A DNA stretch of 64,000 nt. Origin: Chloroflexota bacterium (lineage in GTDB: Bacteria; Chloroflexota; UBA11872). This document shows, piece after piece, positions 46,052-54,619 of the stretch; position 1 is the first letter of the stretch; the number at the start of each line of letters is the position of its first letter. Location of the stretch: NCBI GenBank assembly GCA_026708035.1, contig JAPOVQ010000006.1:1-64000 (forward strand). Direction: 5' to 3'. The notes under the pieces are model-generated. The model did not search any database. It was not told where the DNA came from and was given only the letters and a program-made list of their open reading frames with translations. The position numbers and the translations under genes were made by a program.

Positions 46052-46060
46052 GTCACCATC

Positions 46061-46543
46061 TCAGTTCGCCGCTCCATGGTCTGGGTCCGGCCGAGGGTCG
46101 GTTTCGACTTGCGCCGTAACTAGAGCGTCGCGCGACGAGAGGGCCATCCGCCAAGCGTCGAGATGGTGCCGCGTGCGCTCGATGGTCTCCTGCAGGTCGT
46201 CGAAGTCGATCGGCTTCGTGATGAAATCGAACGCGCCCCGTCGCATCGCCGTGCGGATGTTCTTCATGTCGCCATACGCCGAAAGGATGACGGCGCGGAC
46301 AGAGGGATCGACTCTCGGTATCTGCTCCAGCAGCGTCAGGCCATCCATGAGCGGCATGTTGATATCGGAGATGACGATATCGATGTCCTGGTCGTTTTGC
46401 AGCATGTCAAGCGCATCGACGCCGTTGTTGGCGAAGACAAAACTGTAGTCTCCAGCCCGAATCTTGCGCCGCATGCGCTGCAGCACCAGCGGCTCGAGAT
46501 CAGCCTCGTCGTCGACCATGAGGATCTTGTAGGGTCGTCCCAT
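46061..46543 (-). CDS. Stand-alone response regulator
   Basis: 160 residues from ATG 46543, with GGGAGG upstream; the open frame reaches 46603. A single receiver domain: V-D-D-E-A-D, acceptor aspartate in V-I-S-D-I-N-M-P, I-L-S-A-Y-G and F-I-T-K-P-I. It is close to the receiver of the next gene (same R-P-Y-x-I-L, M-R-R-x-I-R and D-G-L-T-L-L-x-Q-I-P), so the pair arose by duplication. The tail after 130 is polar, with no DNA-binding or enzyme domain. It may act as a phosphate sink or bind a partner. Confidence 0.9.
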   Translation of the reverse strand: MGRPYKILMVDDEADLEPLVLQRMRRKIRAGDYSFVFANNGVDALDMLQNDQDIDIVISDINMPLMDGLTLLEQIPRVDPSVRAVILSAYGDMKNIRTAMRRGAFDFITKPIDFDDLQETIERTRHHLDAWRMALSSRDALVTAQVETDPRPDPDHGAAN

Positions 46544-46871
46544 CGTCGGTCCTCCCGCTTCGCCATCCTCGCCGTTCGTTGAACTACGACAACCGCCCCG
46601 CACTCAGAAGCAGGCGAATCCACGCAATCTCACCCAGGAGCGCCGCCACTGTAGCGAATTCGGCTGGTCCATTGGCCGCTGCTGGTATCCGGCGGCGTAT
46701 CCGCTGTCCAAGCACACCTCTCACGCCTCGCATCCTCCCGAACCCGTGCATCCGGTCCCAGATTGCAGTCACCGATGGACAGTCGCCGCGATAAGCTGCG
46801 AACCTGTGTCAACGATGGCTGAGGGGGTGGCCGACCGGTGGCCCGTCGGCCCCAACACCGGGAGAGGCATC
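46544..46871. other. Divergent intergenic region, nothing further recognised
   Basis: Region between the divergent response regulator and peptide-binding protein genes. It must hold both promoters, but no clear -35/-10 pair, operator or RNA was seen. The binding-protein frame stays open back to 46746, with unconvincing residues. Confidence 0.5.
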
Positions 46872-48914
46872 ATGCGAAACAGGCTGATGGCAGTCCTCGT
46901 GGTCGGGCTCCTGATGGCGCTCGCCGCACCGGTGGGAGCCACCCAGGACTGCAAGTTCGTCCTCGGGTTCGCCAGCCTCAAATCGCTGATCGACGCCGCC
47001 GAGGGACCAGACGTCGTCGGCGACTGTGTGGAAAACGAGGGCTTCAACCCAGAAATAGGCGAGGCGCACCAGCGCACCACCGGCGGGCTGATGGTGTGGC
47101 GCAAGGCCGACAACTGGACCGGATTCAGCGACGGGCAGCGCATCTGGATTCACGGGCCTGAGGGTCTGCAATCCCGCCTCGACACCGAGCTGCTCGACTG
47201 GGAACGCATCGCCCAACTCCGCCTGAATGCCTCCAGTTTCGAGTACGCCGTCGGCCAACCCGGCGGATCGTTGAATGTTGCGACCATTTCGGAGCCGCTC
47301 ACCTTCAACCTGGCCCTCGCCAACGACGCCTCGTCGTCGGGCATCTTGGGCTACTTGTACGACGGCCTCACGGAGACTTCCTGGCTCACGGACGAGGTCG
47401 AGCCGTCGCTGGCGGAGTCGTGGGAACACTCGGAGGACGGCCTGACCTGGACCTTCCACCTCCGCCGAGACGTCACCTGGCACGACGGGCAACCCTTCAC
47501 CGCCCACGATGTCGACTTCACCTTCAACCGGCTCATCTACAACGACGACATCGCCGCCAGCGGCCGCGCGTCGTTCCACTTCCGAGTCTTTGACGACGAG
47601 TCCGGCACCTGGCAAGAGTCGCCGATGACGGTGACGGCACTGGACGACTACACGGTCCAGTGCGTGCTGCCGGTTCCGTTCGCCACCTTCCTACGCTCCA
47701 TGGGAACCGCAATCTACCCCAAGCACATCCTCGAGCCACACGTGGACAACGGCACGTTCGCCGAGGTGTGGGCTATCGACACCGACCCGGCCGAGATCAT
47801 CGGCACCGGGCCCTTCACCATCGCCAGCTACGTCCCGGGCGAGGAGATTGTGCTGCGGCGCAACCCGAGCTACTGGCTCAGGGACGCCGCCGGAAACACC
47901 CTGCCGTACCTGGAGACGATCGAGTACACGATCGTCGAGGACCTCGAATCGGAGCTCGCCAGGTTCCTGGCGGGCGAGGCCGACATTCACGGCGTGCTGG
48001 GCGAAGAGTTCGCCGACCTGGAGCCGCTGCAGGCGGACGGCAACTTCACCATCCACCGGCGCGGACCGGCGTTCGGCACCACCTTCCTGGGATTCAACAT
48101 GAACCCCGGAACCAACCCCGACACCGGCGCGCCACTTCTCGCGTCGGAGAAGCTGAAGTGGTTCCAGAACGTGCAATTCCGCCAGGCCGTCGCCCACAGC
48201 ATCGACAAGGACGCGATCATCGAGGGCGTGCTGCACGGGCTGGGCTATCCGCAGTGGTCGTCCGTCAGCCCCGCGGCCGGCGACTTCCACAATCCCGACG
48301 TGCGCCGCTATCCCTACGACATTGCTCGGGCCAATCGGATTCTGGACGACCTTGGGTGGGTGGACACCGACGGCGACGGCATTCGCGAGGACGACGCCGG
48401 CAACCCGATCTCGTTCACGCTGGTGACCAACACCGGCAACACCGTGCGCAGCAGCGCCGGCGAGATCATCCACCAGGGCATGACGGCGATTGGCCTTCAG
48501 GTGGACTATCAGCTGATCGATTTCGGCGTGCTCGTCGGCCAACTGGTGAGCACCTATGACTGGGAAGCCATGATCATCGGCTTCACCGGCGGGTCCGACC
48601 CGCACAGCGGCATCGGCTTCTGGCACACGAGCGAGGCGCTGCATCTCTGGTATCCGAACCAACCGGAGCCCGCGACGGCGTGGGAAGCGGAGATCGATGA
48701 GCTGTACATCAAGGCCAGCCAGGAGTTGGATCGCGACCAGCGCGTGGCCTACTACCACCGCGCGCAGGCCATCGCCGCGAAGAACGTGCCGGTGATCTAC
48801 ACGACGCTCTCGGAACGGCTGACCGCGGTGCGCAACGTCTTCGGCAACACCACGCCCACGCTGTATGGGCTGTGGGATATCCGCTATCTCTACCGCACGG
48901 ACCTGATGGGCTAG
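46872..48914 (+). CDS. ABC peptide-type substrate-binding protein with extra N-terminal domain
   Basis: 680 residues from ATG 46872, with GGGAGAGG upstream. A signal peptide (M-A-V-L-V-V-G-L-L-M-A-L-A-A-P-V-G-A) is followed by a domain of about 85 residues: C-K-F-V-L-G-F, V-V-G-D-C-V-E-N-E, R-T-T-G-G-L-M-V-W-R-K-A-D-N-W-T and W-I-H-G-P-E-G-L-Q. This has two cysteines and recurs, as I recall, in exported Chloroflexota proteins. Then the oligopeptide/dipeptide-binding (SBP_bac_5) domain runs to the end, with the usual P-x-L-A-E-S-W-E and D-G-L-T-W-T-F-H-L-R blocks. It captures peptides or other solutes for an ABC importer. No permease genes adjoin it, so the partners lie elsewhere. Confidence 0.88.
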   Translation: MRNRLMAVLVVGLLMALAAPVGATQDCKFVLGFASLKSLIDAAEGPDVVGDCVENEGFNPEIGEAHQRTTGGLMVWRKADNWTGFSDGQRIWIHGPEGLQSRLDTELLDWERIAQLRLNASSFEYAVGQPGGSLNVATISEPLTFNLALANDASSSGILGYLYDGLTETSWLTDEVEPSLAESWEHSEDGLTWTFHLRRDVTWHDGQPFTAHDVDFTFNRLIYNDDIAASGRASFHFRVFDDESGTWQESPMTVTALDDYTVQCVLPVPFATFLRSMGTAIYPKHILEPHVDNGTFAEVWAIDTDPAEIIGTGPFTIASYVPGEEIVLRRNPSYWLRDAAGNTLPYLETIEYTIVEDLESELARFLAGEADIHGVLGEEFADLEPLQADGNFTIHRRGPAFGTTFLGFNMNPGTNPDTGAPLLASEKLKWFQNVQFRQAVAHSIDKDAIIEGVLHGLGYPQWSSVSPAAGDFHNPDVRRYPYDIARANRILDDLGWVDTDGDGIREDDAGNPISFTLVTNTGNTVRSSAGEIIHQGMTAIGLQVDYQLIDFGVLVGQLVSTYDWEAMIIGFTGGSDPHSGIGFWHTSEALHLWYPNQPEPATAWEAEIDELYIKASQELDRDQRVAYYHRAQAIAAKNVPVIYTTLSERLTAVRNVFGNTTPTLYGLWDIRYLYRTDLMG

Positions 48915-49026
48915 AGCGCGAGCCGCTAGAAGGCAGGGGCGGATTCGAATCCCGGCCCTACGCGACTCGCCCGTGTAGGGGCGCTAGAGCCGGCGAGCAT
49001 GGGAGGTCGGTGTAGGGGCATCCCTT

Positions 49027-49380
49027 GTGGGCGCCCTTGCCCGATGGCCATTCGCGGGCCCCGTCCGGCTCCCTCTCCCCGCGGGAGAGGGTCGGGGTGA
49101 GGGGTCCGCGGCCGCGGGCCTGAATCCGCGTAGGGGCGTCCCTAGTGGGCGCCCGAGTCCGGCATCCGTGAACGGGCCCCGTCCGGCGCCCTCTCCCCGC
49201 GGGAGAGGGTCGGGGTGAGGGGTCCGCGGCCGCGGGCCTGAATCCGCGTAGGGGCGTCCCTAGTGGGCGCCCGAGTCCGGCATCCGTGAACGGGCCCCGT
49301 CCGGCGCCCTCTCCCCGCGGGAGAGGGTCGGGGTGAGGGGTCCGCGGCCGCGGGCCTGAATCCGCGTAGGGGCGTCCCTA
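49027..49380. repeat. 118-bp tandem repeat, three units
   Basis: Units start at 49027, 49145 and 49263 (GTGGGCGCC each), with the start of a fourth at 49381. Period is exactly 118; units two and three look almost identical, the first diverges at its start. Each unit contains CCCTCTCCCCGCGGGAGAGGG, a palindromic core of the dispersed repeat seen at 56441 and 57561 in the opposite orientation. The surrounding 48915-49394 interval has no gene. Confidence 0.9.
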
Positions 49381-49394
49381 GTGGGCGCCCCCGG

Positions 49395-50546
49395 TCAGCC
49401 CGCCTTCGGTCGAAAGATCGCCAGGCTAGCGGTGAACCCGTGCACGAAGTTGGCCCCGCCGATCGGCCCCAGCTCCCCACCGCAGAAGAAGCCGCTCACC
49501 GGCACCTCGTTGCCAAGCGCCTGCCGCACCAGCGAGATGTCCCCATCGGGCCGGCCATACATCCGCGCGCCGCGTCCGTTGCAGGTGAACAGCAGCGCGC
49601 CGGCGGCCTCGGGCTCGAACGCCTGCGGCGTCAGCAGCAGCTCCAGGTCTTCCTGGGCCGTCGCCGCGTCGCGCACGTGAAACTGCACCGTGTCCCGCTC
49701 GCTCACGATGCCCGTCACGGCCAGCGCGCCGGACCCGGCGTCGGCGCCCATCAGACCGCGAATGAGAAACCCGCCCCGGCCCCAATCGTCGGCGTCGGGC
49801 GAGATTGCGTGGCCCAGCATCACCCCCACGCGCATCAGCTCCTGGTCTTTCTCCGCGGCCTCGGCAAATACCTGCCGCAGCGCATCCATCGGCGACTGCC
49901 CGTCGAGCGCGGTGATGATGTTGCCCTTCGCGCCGGTGACCGTGCGCGGCGAGCCGACGGGCCGGCATCCCTGTGAGACCACGATGCTCACGTCCACCGC
50001 GCCCCGCAGCGCCACGGCGACGGCGCCCCGGTCGGAAATGCTCTCGTTGTAGGCCATGCGATTGCCGCCGGCCGCGCGTCCCCAACTGGCGATACCGCCG
50101 ATGAGCGGCACGCCGGGCGCAAGCTCGTTCATGCCCTCGACGAGCTGTTCCGTGTGCACCGAGAAGGGGTCCACCAGCGCCACCACCGCCGCCGCGCCTC
50201 GCAGCTGCGCCGAGGCCGCCTCGCCGTCTTGCAGTAATGCCGCGAGGTCCGGCAGCGGATCGATCTGGACACCCGGCAACGAGCCCACCAGCAGCGCCGT
50301 GGCCGGCTCGTCCTCGATCTCACGCCCGGCGGCCACCACGCTCTCGGCGGTGCACGCCAGGAAGTGCCGCGCCGGCAGCGCCTCGCGCACCGCCTCGATG
50401 ACGGGGCCGATTTCGGTGTTGTCCGGCGGCCGCACAAACGCCACGGCCAGGTCCAGCGCCCCGTCCGCGCCCGGCACCTGGTCCCGCAGGTCCGCCGCGA
50501 TGGCCTCGGGCGCATGCTCCAACGACGCCGCCGACCAGAACTTCAT
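49395..50546 (-). CDS. FIST N and FIST C domain sensory protein
   Basis: 383 residues. The first two thirds match FIST_N: A-A-S-L-E, a L-A-V-A-F-V start, repeated G-A-A-A-V-V-A-L-V-D, P-L-I-G-G-I-A-S-W-G and G-A-V-A-V-A-L-R-G. FIST_C follows with F-T-C-N-G-R-G and, near the end, P-V-S-G-F-F-C-G-G-E-L-G-P. FIST proteins are proposed to bind small ligands such as amino acids and are often fused to signal transduction domains; this one is free-standing. Two conserved cysteine/glycine stretches near the C-terminus are intact. The upstream 50547-50754 stretch shows nothing. Confidence 0.92.
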   Translation of the reverse strand: MKFWSAASLEHAPEAIAADLRDQVPGADGALDLAVAFVRPPDNTEIGPVIEAVREALPARHFLACTAESVVAAGREIEDEPATALLVGSLPGVQIDPLPDLAALLQDGEAASAQLRGAAAVVALVDPFSVHTEQLVEGMNELAPGVPLIGGIASWGRAAGGNRMAYNESISDRGAVAVALRGAVDVSIVVSQGCRPVGSPRTVTGAKGNIITALDGQSPMDALRQVFAEAAEKDQELMRVGVMLGHAISPDADDWGRGGFLIRGLMGADAGSGALAVTGIVSERDTVQFHVRDAATAQEDLELLLTPQAFEPEAAGALLFTCNGRGARMYGRPDGDISLVRQALGNEVPVSGFFCGGELGPIGGANFVHGFTASLAIFRPKAG

Positions 50547-50754
50547 CGGACGCTCGTCGCGCGCGTGTCGCAGGCACTCATACCTGAATCTACACCGTAA
50601 GCGTGGATTGGTTCAGTCGATGCAGCGGCCCAACCCTCAGCCTCTCGCCATGTCCGGGTAGGGGCAGCCCTCGTGGCTGCCCGGGCCAATGCCCCTATGT
50701 ACGCGTGGGCGTACTACCCTCTTGCGGATCGCCAAGCATGGAAACCGCCAGGGC

Positions 50755-53697
50755 ATGACCACCGCCTCCGGCAGCACGCGCACGCACGAGAGCGTCATCA
50801 ACGAGAACCTGGCGCGACTCTTGCGGGAGCGCCTCGGCATGTCGACAGCCGCCGAGGTCATGCACGGCCGCGTGCGACCGGACATCGTCGTGCGCAGGCC
50901 CGAAGGCCCGGTCGTGCTCGAAATCGAGTTGGAACCGGCGGCCACGGTGGACGCCGATGCGCTATCTCGCCTGGGCTTGGAGATCGACGGCCAGACCGTG
51001 CAGATCGCCTTCGCCGTCACCGTCCCGGCGCGATTGCGCGCCATCGATCAGAAACACCTCTTCGAGCGCATGGCGAGCGCGACCTTCACCTGGCGCGAAT
51101 GGCGGCTAGACGGAACTTCGGGACCACAGCTCAGCGGCGGTGTCACTGACCATGGCAACGCGGCGGCGCGGGCTGCCCCACCGGCTGGCAATCTGGAGCA
51201 AGCGGTCGATGCCCTAGACAAAGGGGTCCGCCGAGCAGGATCCCGGCTCTATAGCTCACCCGGCACGCTGGCCCGAGTGGCCACCATCTTCAACGCGCCG
51301 CCGAGCGACGAGGCGGCCCACATGGCCGCGCTGGTCGTCACCAACGCAATGGTGTTCCAGGAGCGGCTAGCCAGTGCTGACGCAGCCATTCAACCGACCA
51401 ACGCCTCTCGCCACAACGGCATCTTCTCGCGCTTGCGACTGCTCGGCGTATGGGACGCGATCCTCGACATCGACTATTACCCCATCTTCAAACTGGCTCG
51501 TGACGTAGTGGCGGAGCTATCGGATGTCGAGGCGGCCAGTGTGTTGGACGAATGCGCACGTACAGCCGCACGGCTGCTGAGTATGGAAACTGTCGGTCGC
51601 CATGATTTGGCCGGGCGCATCTTTAACCGCCTGGTCACCGATCGCAAGCTGCTGGCCGCCTTCTACACCAGCATCCCCGCCGCCAATCTGCTCGCAGGCT
51701 TGGCGCTGGAGCCAAACTGCTGGCGCCAGGTGAACTGGAGCGATCCCGCCAACCTGCGTCAACTGCGCGTGGTCGACCCGTCGTGTGGCACTGGCACCCT
51801 GCTCATGGCGGCCTACCAGCAGATCGTCCAGGACCATTCGGCATCAAACGATGACCTTAGTGGGGCACTGGATGACCCAGCGCTGCATCAAGCGCTAGTG
51901 GAGCAGACATTGTTTGGTGCCGACGTCGTGCAGGCCGCCATTCATCTGACTGCCGCCACGCTGGCTGCGATGTCGCCGTCGGTGGGCTTCACTCAGATGC
52001 AGCTTTACAGCCTGCGCATGGGCATGCGGCAGGGAGCGTTTGTGTTCGATGCCACGGAGCAACTCTTCGCGGCGGCTGGCGTCGAGCCAGATTCAGCACC
52101 CTTTGTGGGCCGAATCGCAATCCGCCTAGGGTCGTTGGATTGGCTGAAGGGGCCCGCTCTCCAGTCGTCGTACCAGGAGGCACACGAGCAGATCGGTGCT
52201 ACTGGCAGCGCAATTCGAGAGGTCCCGATCCCGCAGGCCGACCTCGTCATCAGCAACCCGCCGTACACCCGGCGAGGCAGCGATGGCGGCAAGGGCGAGG
52301 CATTGGCTCGAGTGATGGCGCTGCCGGAAGACGATGATGAAGCAAGGAAAGCCGTGGCCAAGCGCACCTCAGAGCTGCTGAACGGTACACCGGCCAACCT
52401 GACGGCGGGTCACGGCGCCTCGTTCACCGTGCTGGCCGACCGGCTGGTGGTTCCCGGCGGCCGTGTCGCCTTGGTGCTGCCGGTGACCGCGCTCGCCGGC
52501 GAGTCTTGGCGGGACGTGCGCCAGATGCTCGCCTCCCGCTACGAGATCGAATTTGTGGTTTCCTCCCACGACCCCGAACTCCGCTCCATGTCCTACGACA
52601 CCGAAATTGCGGAGGCGCTGCTAATTGCGAGGCGGCTCGGTGAGGACGAGTCGCCGTCCAGGCGTGGTTGCTTCGTCAACCTCTGGCGGGCGGCCTACCG
52701 CGAAGCCGACGCGTTGGCGCTGGTCACCGCCATCAATGCCACCGCCGCGGCACCCCTGCACCGCTCCGATGGGCCGCCCATAGGCGGCATTCCCTTGTTC
52801 GTCGGCGGTGAGCAGTGGGGCGAATTGCTGGACGGCCCGGTGGCCGCCGGAGCCTGGAAACCCGCCCGCTGGCGGCAGGGCCAGACCGGCCAGTTTGCCG
52901 CCGCCCTGGAACGCGGCGAGCTATGGACTGACGACGGATCGCGGGTAGTGGCGCAGCTTCCAATCGCGTCCATGCAAGACGTCTGCAAAGTGGGTCCGCA
53001 GCATCGGCGAATTCGTGGCTCCCTGGGCGTGTTCGACGGCTACCACGGCTGGGATGAACAAGCGCAGTTCCCCGCGCTCTGGGCACACTCGCAGAAAGTG
53101 CATCAGGGACTGGTCGCGGAGCCAAATGCGCGGTTGTATCCCCAGGCCGGCCGCGACCACGGGCCGATCTGGTCGGGGGCTGGCATGCTCCAGATCACAC
53201 CGACGATTCGCTATAACTCCCAGCGCATCATGGCAACGCGCACGATCGTGCGGGCGCTAGGTGTGAATACTTGGTTTAGTCTGCAAGTCCACGAGGACAA
53301 CCCCGCCCAGAGGACCAGGCAAGAAATCGTCCTGGCCCTCTGGTGCAATTCCACGTTCGGCATGCTTCTTCAGGCCAATCACGCCAATAGCGTCCAGTAC
53401 GGCAGGGGCATAGGAAACAAGGGCATGCTGGAGACTCTCGCCACACTTGACGTGCGCGGCCTTCAGCCCTGGCAACTCGACGAAGCTCAAGCCATCTGGC
53501 GCGACTTTCGGGGCCGGACTTTCGAGTCCTTCCACCAATGCGCCGTCGACCCCGCACGCATCGACCTCGACCAACGCCTCATCACCGACCTGCTCGGCCT
53601 CGACGACGAGGCCCTCGCCATCATTGCCCGGCTACGCACGCTCCTCGCCAGCGATCCGTCCATTCACGGGGCGAAGAAACCAGAGTTGCCAACCTAG
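50755..53697 (+). CDS. Large N6-adenine DNA methyltransferase (possible type IIG-like)
   Basis: 980 residues from ATG 50755; an upstream start at 50689 is possible, and neither has a strong ribosome site. Motif I is V-V-D-P-S-C-G-T-G-T-L-L (D341) and motif IV I-S-N-P-P-Y at N501-Y504, a gamma-type arrangement with SAM motif before N-P-P-Y. The N-terminus has R-P-D43-I-V-V followed by V-V-L-E56-I-E58-L, which resembles a PD-(D/E)xK core but with E in place of the lysine, so a nuclease activity is uncertain. The C-terminal part (from about 650) is a target-recognition-like region. It may be a single-chain restriction-modification enzyme or an orphan methylase. DUF5131 and TcmP follow. Confidence 0.85.
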   Translation: MTTASGSTRTHESVINENLARLLRERLGMSTAAEVMHGRVRPDIVVRRPEGPVVLEIELEPAATVDADALSRLGLEIDGQTVQIAFAVTVPARLRAIDQKHLFERMASATFTWREWRLDGTSGPQLSGGVTDHGNAAARAAPPAGNLEQAVDALDKGVRRAGSRLYSSPGTLARVATIFNAPPSDEAAHMAALVVTNAMVFQERLASADAAIQPTNASRHNGIFSRLRLLGVWDAILDIDYYPIFKLARDVVAELSDVEAASVLDECARTAARLLSMETVGRHDLAGRIFNRLVTDRKLLAAFYTSIPAANLLAGLALEPNCWRQVNWSDPANLRQLRVVDPSCGTGTLLMAAYQQIVQDHSASNDDLSGALDDPALHQALVEQTLFGADVVQAAIHLTAATLAAMSPSVGFTQMQLYSLRMGMRQGAFVFDATEQLFAAAGVEPDSAPFVGRIAIRLGSLDWLKGPALQSSYQEAHEQIGATGSAIREVPIPQADLVISNPPYTRRGSDGGKGEALARVMALPEDDDEARKAVAKRTSELLNGTPANLTAGHGASFTVLADRLVVPGGRVALVLPVTALAGESWRDVRQMLASRYEIEFVVSSHDPELRSMSYDTEIAEALLIARRLGEDESPSRRGCFVNLWRAAYREADALALVTAINATAAAPLHRSDGPPIGGIPLFVGGEQWGELLDGPVAAGAWKPARWRQGQTGQFAAALERGELWTDDGSRVVAQLPIASMQDVCKVGPQHRRIRGSLGVFDGYHGWDEQAQFPALWAHSQKVHQGLVAEPNARLYPQAGRDHGPIWSGAGMLQITPTIRYNSQRIMATRTIVRALGVNTWFSLQVHEDNPAQRTRQEIVLALWCNSTFGMLLQANHANSVQYGRGIGNKGMLETLATLDVRGLQPWQLDEAQAIWRDFRGRTFESFHQCAVDPARIDLDQRLITDLLGLDDEALAIIARLRTLLASDPSIHGAKKPELPT

Positions 53698-53810
53698 ACC
53701 TGATTGCGCCGGGTACTGCCAAACCCTGAAGCATCCGTCCAAGTCGCTCTACAATCGGCACGAGCTCACCGGCCGACTACGCGTGAGTGACTCGGCAAGG
53801 AGAGACCGAC

Positions 53811-54563
53811 ATGGCCGACTCAACCATTGAGTGGACCGACGCAACTTGGAACCCAGTTGCTGGCTGCACGGTTGTATCACCGGGCTGCACCAACTGTTAC
53901 GCAATGCGCATGGCGGCACGCCTGGACCTGATGGGCCAGACCAAGTATCAGGGTCTCACGCGCCAAAGTGGCAGACGCCAAGTCTGGAACGGATCCGTAC
54001 GATGCGACGAGGCGAGCCTTGAGATTCCCCTCCGATGGCGTAAGCCGCGCCTTGTATTTGTCAACTCGATGAGCGACCTCTTTCACGACGACGTACCTGA
54101 TCATTTTATCCATAAGGTGTGGAACACCATGGCACAAGCCAAGCAGCATACATTTCAGATTCTAACTAAACGTCCCACTCGAATGCGGCAATTCACCAGC
54201 GCTGTCGATGTCCTACCAAATGTTTGGCTGGGTACAAGCGTGGAGACTTCAAAGTACCTGTGGCGACTCGCCGAACTTCGCGCCACGCGTGCAGCGATTC
54301 GCTTCGCCTCATTTGAGCCACTACTCGGCCCCATCGCGCATGTCAACCTTGCCGGTATCCATTGGGCGATTGTTGGCGGCGAAAGCGGACCTAGAGCCCG
54401 ACCCATCGAGGACCATTGGATCTCGCTGATTCACCGACAATGCAAGAAGCAGCACGTCGCCTTCTTCTTCAAGCAATGGGGCGGAACCAACAAGAAGCGC
54501 ACGGGGCGCGAATTTGCAGGTCGTACGTGGGATGAAATGCCCGTTGCCTCGATGAGCCTATAA
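53811..54563 (+). CDS. DUF5131/phage Gp37-Gp68 family three-Cys protein
   Basis: 250 residues from ATG 53811, with GGAGAG upstream. I-E-W-T-D-A-T-W-N-P-V-A-G is the family N-terminus and C19-x6-C26-x2-C29 (G-C-T-V-V-S-P-G-C-T-N-C-Y-A) the three-cysteine motif that should hold a metal, possibly a radical-SAM-like cluster. Later blocks are S-M-S-D-L-F-H, L-T-K-R-P-T-R, V-W-L-G-T-S-V-E, F-E-P-L-L-G and G-G-E-S-G-P-R-A-R-P. The family occurs in phages and accessory DNA; its reaction is not established. It is paired with TcmP, the expected partner, across 56 bases. Confidence 0.92.
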   Translation: MADSTIEWTDATWNPVAGCTVVSPGCTNCYAMRMAARLDLMGQTKYQGLTRQSGRRQVWNGSVRCDEASLEIPLRWRKPRLVFVNSMSDLFHDDVPDHFIHKVWNTMAQAKQHTFQILTKRPTRMRQFTSAVDVLPNVWLGTSVETSKYLWRLAELRATRAAIRFASFEPLLGPIAHVNLAGIHWAIVGGESGPRARPIEDHWISLIHRQCKKQHVAFFFKQWGGTNKKRTGREFAGRTWDEMPVASMSL

Positions 54564-54597
54564 GCTTGGTCCACTGAGACTATAAGCTTAGTCCACT
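54558..54597 (+). repeat. Two-copy 18-base direct repeat between DUF5131 and TcmP genes
   Basis: CTATAAGCTTGGTCCACT (54558-54575) and CTATAAGCTTAGTCCACT (54580-54597) differ by one base and lie 22 apart. The first covers the DUF5131 stop codon. They could be a binding site controlling TcmP or a short slippage duplication. Confidence 0.75.
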
Positions 54598-54619
54598 TGT
54601 CCATCAATTTGATGCTCCA

